Shown: piece by piece, positions 45,738 to 56,993 of the stretch
How the letters are laid out: every line of letters begins with the position of its first letter
Position numbering within the stretch: position 1 is the stretch's first letter
Assembly: GCF_000739775.1 (NCBI RefSeq)
Contig: NZ_BBJH01000006.1
Coordinates: forward strand, 186,001-250,000
Reading direction: 5' to 3'
Origin: Paraburkholderia heleia NBRC 101817
GTDB lineage: Bacteria; Pseudomonadota; Gammaproteobacteria; Burkholderiales; Burkholderiaceae
DNA: 64,000 nt
Made by a program: the position numbers and the translations under genes
Notes under the pieces: generated by a model
Told to the model about the DNA's origin: nothing
Seen by the model: only the letters and a program-made list of their open reading frames with translations
The model's database searches: none

Positions 45738-45936
45738 CGGATTCTCCAGCGACCATAGTCGATCACACTCAAACTAGCATTTCGAATCCGATAAATAAAC
45801 CGCTTTGTTTTTCCATTCATTTATTTCTCCATTTCCCATGTTCGCATGAATACATTTCGAAAATATTTTGCTTATTTCCCTCGCGCGCGCGCCCTTAAGA
45901 TCGCCGGATACTCTCCCCAAGGACCGGCCGATACCG
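45738..45936. promoter_or_regulatory. AT-rich divergent promoter region of the acyltransferase
   Basis: The region is strikingly AT-rich for this genome and has CATTTCGAA twice (45779-45787 and 45853-45861). It separates the microprotein (minus) from the acyltransferase (plus). Regulatory function is inferred from composition and position. Confidence 0.4.
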
Positions 45937-47127
45937 ATGAGCGATCCCGTACTCCAAACCGCCATGCCGCCTGCATCGGCCCTGCCCGCCGCCGCGACTG
46001 CCACGGGGGCGCGGCCTGCGGCCGGGGCCCGCGAGCTTGCCGGCGAGCATCTGATCGAAGCCCTGCGCGGCTTTGCGGCCCTGCTGGTGGCGTATTTCCA
46101 TTGCCGCCAGGTCACGTGGATCGGCATGGGCGCGTTCCACCAGTTGCACGCCAGCCTCGCGAGCCCCGGTACCCTTGCGGCGTGGCTGACGTTTCCTATT
46201 GCCTGGGGATCGGCGGGCGTGCCGATTTTTTTCGTCATCAGCGGCTATTGCATTCATCGCAGCGGTGCGGCGCGGCTTTTTTCGAACCCCGATTTCCGGC
46301 TCGACGCGCGGCAGTTCTGGCTTCGCCGCTTCGTGCGCATCTATCCGGTACTGCTCGCCGCGTTGCTGCTCACGCTGGCTGTGGATTCGGTCAGCCTCTC
46401 GCTGTTTCCCGTGAGTCACAAGATCAACGAGATTGGGGTGCGCGACTTCTTCGTGAACCTGTTTTCGCTGCAGGGCGTGGCCGGTAAGACGTATGGTTCG
46501 AACGGCGCGCTCTGGACCCTTTCGCTCGAAGTGCAGTTTTACCTGCTGTACCCGTTGCTTTTCGCTGCGCGGCGCCGTTTCGGACTGAATGTCGTGCTCG
46601 CCGCCGTGGCCCTCATTAATGTCGTATCCGCGCTGACGCTGGAGCGGCACGACATCGTCGTCTTCACGTCGTACTGGTTCTCGTGGATGCTCGGCGCGTG
46701 GATCGCCGAAGTGCGTTTGCGTGGTTCCTCCGGGTTCCGGTTTGCCTATCCTGCTGCGGCGCTGTTCGCCGTGGGCGGTTGTGTGGCGTTTCACTTCGGG
46801 CAGTTCGGGGCGTTTCAGCTCTGGGCCTGTGCGTTTGCCTGCTATCTCGTCAAGGCGCTTGCGCGGCCCGCTGCTGCTGCTTCCGGCGTGCTGCAGTCGC
46901 TGTTTTCCAAAATCGGTGACTTCAGCTATTCGCTCTATCTCATTCACTTGCCGCTCTTTGTGCTGCTCGGGTCGCTGTTGTTTCGCTCCGAGCTGCAGAC
47001 TTCGATCTGGCCTTCGTTTGGGTTTACGCTCGGCGTGATTCCTGTTGCATGGGTGTTCTATCGGCTCTTCGAGAAGCCTGCTCTTGACGCCGCTGCCCGG
47101 CTCAGGAAGCGGGGTGTCAGGGCTTGA
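45937..47127 (+). CDS. bceS: Acyltransferase-3 family membrane protein (BceS-like)
   Basis: A 396-residue integral membrane acyltransferase with about ten helices. The family features EALRGFAALLVAYFHCRQ near residue 45, VPIFFVISGYCIHRSGA near 95, RRFVRIYPVLLA near 130 and the C-terminal FSYSLYLIHLPLFVLLG are in place. Such proteins add acetyl or similar groups to surface polysaccharides. The frame is open 69 bases upstream, but the ATG at 45937 follows an AAGGAC. In cepacian cluster bce-II an acyltransferase gene holds this place next to bceT and bceR; I use the name on that basis. Confidence 0.85.
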   Translation: MSDPVLQTAMPPASALPAAATATGARPAAGARELAGEHLIEALRGFAALLVAYFHCRQVTWIGMGAFHQLHASLASPGTLAAWLTFPIAWGSAGVPIFFVISGYCIHRSGAARLFSNPDFRLDARQFWLRRFVRIYPVLLAALLLTLAVDSVSLSLFPVSHKINEIGVRDFFVNLFSLQGVAGKTYGSNGALWTLSLEVQFYLLYPLLFAARRRFGLNVVLAAVALINVVSALTLERHDIVVFTSYWFSWMLGAWIAEVRLRGSSGFRFAYPAAALFAVGGCVAFHFGQFGAFQLWACAFACYLVKALARPAAAASGVLQSLFSKIGDFSYSLYLIHLPLFVLLGSLLFRSELQTSIWPSFGFTLGVIPVAWVFYRLFEKPALDAAARLRKRGVRA

Positions 47128-47151
47128 TCGGTTGATCGCCACTCCTTGCTG

Positions 47152-47205
47152 TTTTGGCCTTTCCTTGTTTTCGCGTCGGGACGCGAAAACAAGAAAAGGC
47201 CAAAG
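47152..47205. repeat. Long near-perfect hairpin between convergent genes
   Basis: Twenty-four-base arms (47154-47177 and 47180-47203) differ by one base and meet at a two-base GG loop, forming TTGGCC...GCGTC/GACGC...GGCCAA. It fills the gap between the convergent acyltransferase and glycosyltransferase genes. It may be a bidirectional terminator or a REP-like palindromic element. Confidence 0.8.
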
Positions 47206-47236
47206 CGCCAAGAAACCACGACAAACAAAAACCGGC

Positions 47237-49723
47237 TTACTTTCCACGTGCAACGACACCATCGAGCACACGCTCGACCGCCTCGACATACTGCTGCTTC
47301 CCAAACCGCTCCCGTGCAGTAGCAAGCCCTTGCACAGCAAGCCCCTCGCGCAGAGCCGCATCATCGTGCAACCTGGCGATCGTAGCCGCCAGCTCCTTCG
47401 CATCACCCGGCGTGCAGAGCAGCCCGCTGTTGCCGTGCTCGACGATCTCCGTCACACCGCCATCGCGCGAGGCAACCACGGGCCGCTGCGCCAGCATCCC
47501 CTCAACGACCACACGCCCAAACGGCTCAGGCGTAATCGACGTATGCGCGATCACGTCGACAGCACGCATGCAAGCCGCAATGTCATGCCGGAAGCCCAGA
47601 AAATGCACCCGCTCCCGCAACCCGTTCGCTTCGACAAACGCACGCAACTCAGCAGCATAGGCATCTTCGCCAAACAGCGGCGCCCCCACAAACACCGCAT
47701 GCGCCCGCGGCTCGTCGAGCAACGCTTCAAGCAGCACATGCTGGCCTTTCCAGCGCGCGAGCCGGCTAAACGCACCCACGAGGAATGCGTCCCCGGGCAA
47801 CCCGATCTGCGCGCGCAATTGCGCCTGCGGCACACGCGCAAGCGCGCGGAACGGCGCTTCATCCACGCCGTTGTGCACCACGTCGATGCGCTTCGTGTCG
47901 AAATGAGTGAGCTGCGCGAACACCTTCGCCGATGCATGCGAATTGGCGATCACATGCGCGAGTCCCAGCTTCGCGCAACCCTTGATCACGGCGCGCTGCA
48001 CACGGCCGAAATGCGCGTCGCTCACGATGTCGCGCAAATGCCAGACCACCGGCTTGCGCGCGAGCTTGCCCGCCAGTACGCCGATCACCATCGCACGCTG
48101 CGTGTTGGCGTAAAGCACGTCGGCCTCGCGCGCGCGGCGGCGCGTCTCGCGCACGAGCGCGGCAATGCCCGCTAGCACGCCCAGTCGCGGTGCCGTGCCG
48201 CCATCGCGGCGCACGTTGCTCAAAGCGCCCGAATCGAGTACCTCCACGCGCGCGCCGGCTTGGTCGAGCGCCTCCCTGAAAGGGCCGTCGTTGAAAAGCA
48301 GCACATCGATACGCGAGCGCAATCCCTTCACCACTTCCAGCAGCGACAGCTCGGCGCCGCCCAGCACGCCGCTCTGGTCGATGGCGAGCACGCGCGGCGC
48401 TTGCGTTGCGTCGGCTTCGATCTCGAACGGCGCCGCGCCGTGTGCCGAGCCCGCCTGCGCAATCGCCGGCACCGCCGTCGCCACACGCGCGAAAAATTGC
48501 TCGCGGAAATGCCGCGAAGAAAAGCGCTCGGCGTTCGCGCGGCAATCCTCAGCGCGGAATCGGCCAGGATCGCCTTCGAACGATTCGACGGCCTCGATGA
48601 TCGCGTCCGCGGTTTGCTCGTCGAAGAACAGGCCCGTCGGGCGCGAACCGGTGTCACGCACCGTTTCGAGTGCGCCGCCCTTGCCAAAGGCAATCACCGG
48701 TGTGCCGCAAGCCTGCGCCTCGACCACCGAAATGCCGAAGTCTTCTTCCGCAGCGAACACGAACGCCTTGGCGCGCCTCATGCGGTCGTGCAGTACCGCG
48801 AACGGCTGATAGCCCAGCACTTCCACGTTGGGCGTCGCCTTCGCGCGTACCTTGTTCATGTCTGGGCCGTCGCCGATCACCACGAGGCGCCGCTCGGGCA
48901 TGCGTGCGAACGCCTCGACGATCAAGTCGATCTTCTTGTACGGCACGAGCCGCGAGGCGGTCAAATAGAAGTCTTCTTTCGTGGTTTCCAGCTCGAACGC
49001 ATCGACATCCACGGGCGGATAGACCACCTCCGCCTGGCGCTGATATACCTTCTGAATGCGTCGGGCGATGAACGCCGAGTTGGCGACGAACTGGTCCACC
49101 GAATTCGCCGTGCGCACGTCCCAGTTGCGGATGTAGTGCAGGATCAGGCGCGCGAGCATCGACTTCGGCCCGCGCGTGAGGCTCGACTCCTGCAGGTACT
49201 GGTGCTGGAGGTCCCACGCATAGCGGATCGGCGAATGCACGTAGCTGATATGGAACTGGTCCGGTCCCGTGAGCACGCCCTTGGCCACCGCGTGGCTGCT
49301 CGAAATCACCACGTCGTAGCCCGACACGTCGAGCTGCTCGATGGCGAGCGGCATGAACGGCAGGTACGCGCGATAACGCTTGCGCGCGCCCGGCAGCTTC
49401 TGGATGAACGAGGTCGTGGCGCGCTTGCCGCGCAGGAACGTGCGGTCCTTCGCATCGACGAAGTCGACGACCGAGAACAGGTCCGCATCCGGAAAGCAGG
49501 CAAGGATCTGCTCGAGCACGCGCTCCGCGCCCGCATAGGTCACGAGCCAGTCGTGCACGACGGCCACGCGCGGCGCACGGCCTGCGCCATGGGCCGGCCG
49601 CGATGGCCGCAGCGGCATCACGGCGCCCGTTTCGGGGCGTCCCGGTTTGATGGCGTCGCGCCGTTGAATGGGCACGGCGGCGCTTTCGGACGGCGCCGCT
49701 TCGTCGATCAGTTCGTGACTCAT
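47237..49723 (-). CDS. bceR: Two-domain GT4 glycosyltransferase (BceR-like)
   Basis: An 828-residue protein with two complete GT4 (GT-B) domains. Domain 1, about residues 50-440, starts RVAVVHDWLVTYAGAERVL and has the E-x7-E motif in EEDFGISVVEA; domain 2, about 455-825, starts RVLAIDQSGVLGGAELSLL and has EPFGRVVVEGMLA. Such a protein can add two sugars. The ATG at 49721-49723 overlaps the stop of the flippase gene (ATGA). The gene order and double-domain build match BceR of cepacian biosynthesis. Donor specificity cannot be read. Confidence 0.9.
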   Translation of the reverse strand: MSHELIDEAAPSESAAVPIQRRDAIKPGRPETGAVMPLRPSRPAHGAGRAPRVAVVHDWLVTYAGAERVLEQILACFPDADLFSVVDFVDAKDRTFLRGKRATTSFIQKLPGARKRYRAYLPFMPLAIEQLDVSGYDVVISSSHAVAKGVLTGPDQFHISYVHSPIRYAWDLQHQYLQESSLTRGPKSMLARLILHYIRNWDVRTANSVDQFVANSAFIARRIQKVYQRQAEVVYPPVDVDAFELETTKEDFYLTASRLVPYKKIDLIVEAFARMPERRLVVIGDGPDMNKVRAKATPNVEVLGYQPFAVLHDRMRRAKAFVFAAEEDFGISVVEAQACGTPVIAFGKGGALETVRDTGSRPTGLFFDEQTADAIIEAVESFEGDPGRFRAEDCRANAERFSSRHFREQFFARVATAVPAIAQAGSAHGAAPFEIEADATQAPRVLAIDQSGVLGGAELSLLEVVKGLRSRIDVLLFNDGPFREALDQAGARVEVLDSGALSNVRRDGGTAPRLGVLAGIAALVRETRRRAREADVLYANTQRAMVIGVLAGKLARKPVVWHLRDIVSDAHFGRVQRAVIKGCAKLGLAHVIANSHASAKVFAQLTHFDTKRIDVVHNGVDEAPFRALARVPQAQLRAQIGLPGDAFLVGAFSRLARWKGQHVLLEALLDEPRAHAVFVGAPLFGEDAYAAELRAFVEANGLRERVHFLGFRHDIAACMRAVDVIAHTSITPEPFGRVVVEGMLAQRPVVASRDGGVTEIVEHGNSGLLCTPGDAKELAATIARLHDDAALREGLAVQGLATARERFGKQQYVEAVERVLDGVVARGK

Positions 49724-51186
49724 GCGCTTTTCCGTGAATTCAGTCGAAAGAGAAGGGAACGGGCGTAGCCGCGCAGCATCGGCGTGGTCGTAACGGACCA
49801 CACCACGTTGGCGAGCGCGAGCACGACACCGGCGCCGATTGCGTACAGCGCGTCCGGCAGCCACCACGCAAGAGCGAGCGCAGCGGCGAGAAAGCTCAGG
49901 TGTGCAGACATATCGACGATGATCGTGCGGCTATGAATGCGCGAAAGCCACAGCAGCACGACGTAGTCGAACAGGGAGCGAAACAGCACGGCGGCGGCCG
50001 CGCCCGGCAAGCCGAAGCGCGAAATGCCGAGCCACAGCAGACCGGCAAAGAGCGGCAGCTCCACGAGCCCGACGCGCGCGGCGGCGGCAGGATTGTTCTG
50101 CGACTGGATGAGAATGCGCGTGACGCCCGCCTGCCCCACGAGCCACACGGCGACGATCAGCACGCGCCCGACCGGCGCGCCATGTCCGGCGATCACGGGC
50201 CCGACCCACGCATGCAGGAAGGGCTGCAGCACCACGATCGCGCCGATGGCAATGGGCGTGAACACGGCATTGAGAAACTGCAGCGACTGCGCGGCGATTT
50301 CATCGGCGTGCTCGCGACCGAGCGCCGAGAGGCGCGGAAACAGCGTGCGCACGAGCGCGTTGGGCACCATGTTCAGGCGTGTGACGAGGTTCTGCGGCAC
50401 GGTGTAGTACGTGACGAAGCGCGCACCGAGGCCCGCGCCCAGCATCATGCGGTCGAGCGAATCCGCGACCATCGTCGTGATGCTTGCGACCAGCATCCAG
50501 CCGCCGAAATTGAAGAGCGCCTTCGAGGTATCGAGGCGCGGTCCGCGCACCTTGCGAATACCGAGCACGCGCAGCGCCGAGCGGCCGAGCAGGATGCCGG
50601 CCGCGAGACGCGCGAACACGGCGGCGGCCAGCACGGTCTGCAGATCCGGCTTGTACGCCCAGGCGGCGGCGAGCGGCAGCAGCTGGAACAGGAACGTGCC
50701 GAGCGTCTGATTCGTGTTGTAGATGCCGAAGCGCTCCGCGCCGTTGATCGCACCCGCGAACACCCACGAGACGTTCGCCACCGGAATCGCCACGGCAAGC
50801 CACGGCAGCGCGAGATAGACTTCGCGCCGCAATTCGGGCGTGACGTGCGTGAAGTACGCGGTATAGAGCGCGCCGCCCGAATAGATCAGCAGGCCGCCAA
50901 TCGCGCCGGTCGTGAAGTTCAGCCAGAACGCGCTCCAGAACACGCGCTCGCAGGCGTCGGCGTCTTTCGACGCATATGCCTTCGAGATCTGGTTCTGCGC
51001 GGCCATGCTCATGCCTAGATCGAGCACGCTGAAGTAGCCGATCAGGGTCCAGACGAGCGCGATCACGCCGTAGCGCTCCACGCCGAGCAGGCGGATATAC
51101 GAAGGCACCGTGACGAGCGACACGAAGGTCGGCAGCACGAGACCGAACAGATTGATGGCGACGTTGCGCAGTATTCCTTTATCCAT
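49720..51186 (-). CDS. bceQ: Wzx-type repeat-unit flippase (BceQ-like)
   Basis: A 488-residue membrane protein with about 12-14 helices of the MOP/Wzx superfamily (RNVAINLFGLVLPTFVSLVT at the N-terminus, ALVWTLIGYFSVLDLGMS near 45). It would move lipid-linked polysaccharide repeats across the inner membrane for polymerisation. It is translationally coupled to the two-domain glycosyltransferase gene downstream and starts 30 bases after the beta-propeller gene. Position corresponds to bceQ. Confidence 0.9.
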   Translation of the reverse strand: MDKGILRNVAINLFGLVLPTFVSLVTVPSYIRLLGVERYGVIALVWTLIGYFSVLDLGMSMAAQNQISKAYASKDADACERVFWSAFWLNFTTGAIGGLLIYSGGALYTAYFTHVTPELRREVYLALPWLAVAIPVANVSWVFAGAINGAERFGIYNTNQTLGTFLFQLLPLAAAWAYKPDLQTVLAAAVFARLAAGILLGRSALRVLGIRKVRGPRLDTSKALFNFGGWMLVASITTMVADSLDRMMLGAGLGARFVTYYTVPQNLVTRLNMVPNALVRTLFPRLSALGREHADEIAAQSLQFLNAVFTPIAIGAIVVLQPFLHAWVGPVIAGHGAPVGRVLIVAVWLVGQAGVTRILIQSQNNPAAAARVGLVELPLFAGLLWLGISRFGLPGAAAAVLFRSLFDYVVLLWLSRIHSRTIIVDMSAHLSFLAAALALAWWLPDALYAIGAGVVLALANVVWSVTTTPMLRGYARSLLFRLNSRKSA

Positions 51187-51216
51187 TGGGTATCCAGTTG
51201 CGTGGCCCGTAGCGGG

Positions 51217-53448
51217 TCAGGCCGGTTTCCAGCGGTACATGAGCACCTTGCCGCGCGCGTCTTCCTCGACGAACACGAGGTATTCGCCGTTCGCTTCGCG
51301 ATGCGCGGTGATCCCGAACGGCACGTCGACCCAGCCCGAGGTGTTGCCCACCTCCGCACCCGGGCCGAAGGTGCCGATCTCCTTCGCGCTGTCCTTGTCG
51401 TACACGTGGACGTTGCCCGCGGGCTCGACCACGAACACGTACTGGCCTTCCACCGTGAGCCCCGCGGGCGTGACAGGCGGCCTGGCTTTCGGGTCCCACG
51501 GCAGGCGCAGCATGTAGTGCTGCGCGGGGTGGCCGCTCGACCACTTGTCGTAGCGCACCAGCACGCGCCCCGCTTCCTTCCAGAAGCCGGGTTCGTGCGG
51601 CGCATCGGCCGTATAGCCCGTTACGTAGAGCGTGTCGGTTTGCGGCTCGTAGATCGCGCGATGCACCTCGGTGAACGGCGCGGGAATCGCGTACTTGTCG
51701 AGCTTGTCGTACGAGTAGATCGGGTTGCCCTTCGCGTCGAGCCCGCCAAAGCGGAAGCGCCAGATGCCCTTGTCGTCGCGCGCGCGCCAGATGTCGCCGC
51801 GCGTGTCGATCCACCACCCCCAGCCGCCGGCCAGATGGTCGCGGCCCGGATTGCGCGTGAATTCGTCGGCGTCGAAGGCGCCGTTGCCGTTTGCATCGCG
51901 CCAGATCCAGTCGCCGGCCGCCGGTACCTCAGGCGCGTTCGGCACGTTCTGCACCCCGCGGCCACGGCCCGCGATGAAGCCCGACGGAATCGCGGTCTCG
52001 CCGTCGCGCTGCGCGTCGAAGCGGTAGATTTTCAGGTGGTCCGCGTACATGTCGGTGAGGAACAGGAACGTGTGCCCGTTCAGCGCGCGCGCGGTAGGCA
52101 GGCCCGGCCACTGGTCGGTGTGAAAGACCGGATCGTCGGGATAGCGGAAACGATTGGACAGGAATCCGACATATTTCCAGTCCTGCCCCGGCGGCTTCGA
52201 CAAGTCGAGTTCGAAGCGCTTGTTGCCTGTATAGACGCTATTGGGGCGCTGCGGGTCCATCCACGCGCCATCCACGAACAGCAGGCCTTCCAGGTTCCAC
52301 AGGCGCTTGCCCTCGGGCGTATAGGCTTCCAGTGTCGCGCCAAGACCCGCGCCGATGCTGTCCTCGCGCTGCGGCCCGACACCATTGGTCGAAACGTAGA
52401 TGTTCCCGCGCGCATCGGTGCCAACGCCCGTGAGGCCGTTGAAGCGGCCCGGACCCGGCCGCCCCGCGACGCCCGAGAAAATGCCGCCGCGCTCGCCGAG
52501 CGTGGCGCTCCGTGTCCAAGTCTTGCCGTTGCGCGTGAAAATGAGGATCTGCTGGCGCGGTCCGTTGTCGGCGATCAGCAGGCGTTGCTGCGGATCGAAC
52601 GCGAGATCCACCGGCACCGAATCGTCGGGCAGCGCGAGCGTATCGTCGAGGCGCCTGCCGTCTGCCGAGTAGTGCTCGACGTGCGCGTGCGCGCCGCCCT
52701 TGCCCGCTTCGGCGCCCGTCAGCACCCACACCGACCCGTCGGCTGCGAGCGCGATACGGCCCGGCGCCTGCACATCCCATTGCGTCTTGCGCTGCATCGA
52801 GTTCGCGTCGTACACCTCGATGCGGTTCATCGGCGTGTTGCTCACATAGAGCGTCGAGTCCGTCGCTGCGAGCCCGCCAATGTCGGCATGCGTACCGGCG
52901 GGCACTTCGTTGATCTTCAGGAACGACGCGGAAAGCTGCGCATGCGGATTGAGCGGCTCGGGCGAAGCCTGAAACGCGGCGGCGCGTTTGGGCTCGTCGA
53001 GCGGCCGGCGCGTGATGCCGTACCACTGACTGCCCTTCGCAGGCCAGATGCCGCTGCCGACGAGATGCCCCTTCTCGTTGCCCACGCCGACCGCCGCATA
53101 CAGATAGCGATGATTCACGGCCACGGCGTTGCCGCCGGCCCCCCCCCAGCCATGCGTGCCGCCGGCGAAGCCAAGCGGCTTGCCATCCTGGTATGCGCTG
53201 ATCTCGGCACCGCTCTCGTCCCACGGCGCGTTGGTGAACACCTTGCCTTCGGGCGTGACGGCGATGGCCGTGACATTGATCTGCATCCACGTACCCTGGC
53301 CGTTGCCAAAGCTATTGCCGATCCACGAGGTCGTCACATTGAGTTGCGGCGCGGCGATGGTCTGAACCGACGACGTGCAGATAAACGTGCACATCGCGGC
53401 CAGTGCCAATGTCCTGCGCAAGCGGCGATCGGGATTCGATAACGGCAA
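51217..53448 (-). CDS. Secreted beta-propeller (NHL/SMP-30-like) protein of the polysaccharide locus
   Basis: A 743-residue protein with a Sec signal peptide (basic RRLRR, hydrophobic TLALAAMCTFICTSSV, cleavage near TIA-AP). The mature part is a series of four-stranded repeat units such as VNHRYLYAAVG, ATDSTLYVSNTPMNRIEVYD, DPQQRLLIADNGPRQQI and DARGNIYVSTNGVG, typical of NHL or gluconolactonase-like propellers, and an EF-hand-like loop DANGNGAFDADEF near residue 510 that may bind calcium. I take the TTG at 53446-53448 as start: GGAGG lies seven bases before it and the signal peptide begins there; an ATG 42 bases upstream is less likely. It lies between BceO- and BceQ-like genes, where bce-II clusters have bceP. 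No activity is evident. Confidence 0.78.
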   Translation of the reverse strand: MPLSNPDRRLRRTLALAAMCTFICTSSVQTIAAPQLNVTTSWIGNSFGNGQGTWMQINVTAIAVTPEGKVFTNAPWDESGAEISAYQDGKPLGFAGGTHGWGGAGGNAVAVNHRYLYAAVGVGNEKGHLVGSGIWPAKGSQWYGITRRPLDEPKRAAAFQASPEPLNPHAQLSASFLKINEVPAGTHADIGGLAATDSTLYVSNTPMNRIEVYDANSMQRKTQWDVQAPGRIALAADGSVWVLTGAEAGKGGAHAHVEHYSADGRRLDDTLALPDDSVPVDLAFDPQQRLLIADNGPRQQILIFTRNGKTWTRSATLGERGGIFSGVAGRPGPGRFNGLTGVGTDARGNIYVSTNGVGPQREDSIGAGLGATLEAYTPEGKRLWNLEGLLFVDGAWMDPQRPNSVYTGNKRFELDLSKPPGQDWKYVGFLSNRFRYPDDPVFHTDQWPGLPTARALNGHTFLFLTDMYADHLKIYRFDAQRDGETAIPSGFIAGRGRGVQNVPNAPEVPAAGDWIWRDANGNGAFDADEFTRNPGRDHLAGGWGWWIDTRGDIWRARDDKGIWRFRFGGLDAKGNPIYSYDKLDKYAIPAPFTEVHRAIYEPQTDTLYVTGYTADAPHEPGFWKEAGRVLVRYDKWSSGHPAQHYMLRLPWDPKARPPVTPAGLTVEGQYVFVVEPAGNVHVYDKDSAKEIGTFGPGAEVGNTSGWVDVPFGITAHREANGEYLVFVEEDARGKVLMYRWKPA
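53139..53147. repeat. Nine-C homopolymer inside the beta-propeller gene
   Basis: Nine consecutive C (nine G on the coding strand) encode the Gly-Gly-Ala run of HGWGGAGGN. Tracts of this length can slip during replication and switch the reading frame. Confidence 0.7.
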
Positions 53449-53792
53449 GGCAATTCCTCCGGTCTGGTGACGGCAATCTGCCAGGATCATGCCGTACAAA
53501 CCGTGTGAAAAATCGCCCCCAAAAAAGGGAAAATAATTCAAAAAAATTCAGTATTTATGACCCTTTTCCAGGTGAAACGGAAATATATTCCAGAACCCGG
53601 ATGCGAAGCCTGCTGGCCTTGTGCAGCGGAAGAAACCTGATTCCCGGATTATCATGCGGATTTCATATCGCGCAAATTCCGGCATGTAAATTCAAAAATT
53701 CATAATCGATATATTTCGGATTTTTGAACATTTAATTCTTTCTAGAATGAACCGCGAAGTCATTGCGCATGCATGAATCCACCGGAGAACCG
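53449..53792. promoter_or_regulatory. AT-rich divergent promoter region of the propeller and acyltransferase genes
   Basis: This 344-base region is the most AT-rich in the window. It contains ATTCAAAAA(AA)TTCA twice (near 53536 and 53690) and an inverted repeat TTCAAAAAT/ATTTTTGAA (53691-53699 and 53720-53728). It must hold promoters for both flanking polysaccharide transcripts and probably binds a regulator such as an H-NS-type silencer; this is inference. Confidence 0.45.
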
Positions 53793-56911
<3,119 letters not shown>

Positions 56912-56945
56912 CGGGCCGCTTGCCGCCGTTCTCTTCTATCGAACA

Positions 56946-56982
56946 ACCGCCGCTCTCCCGAGCGGCGGCCTTCTTTTGGTTT
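56946..56982 (+). terminator. Terminator after the GDP-rhamnose operon
   Basis: CCGCCGCT-CTCCCG-AGCGGCGG is an eight-base stem followed by CCTTCTTTTGG. It lies between convergent operons, the end of bceO-N-M and the end of the bceF-K run. Confidence 0.8.
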
Positions 56983-56993
56983 GACGACCCGCG

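Noticed and set aside
51202..53442. A 746-codon plus-strand frame antisense to the propeller gene
   Set aside because: It is a shadow frame; the minus strand has a ribosome-binding site, signal peptide and repeated propeller strands.
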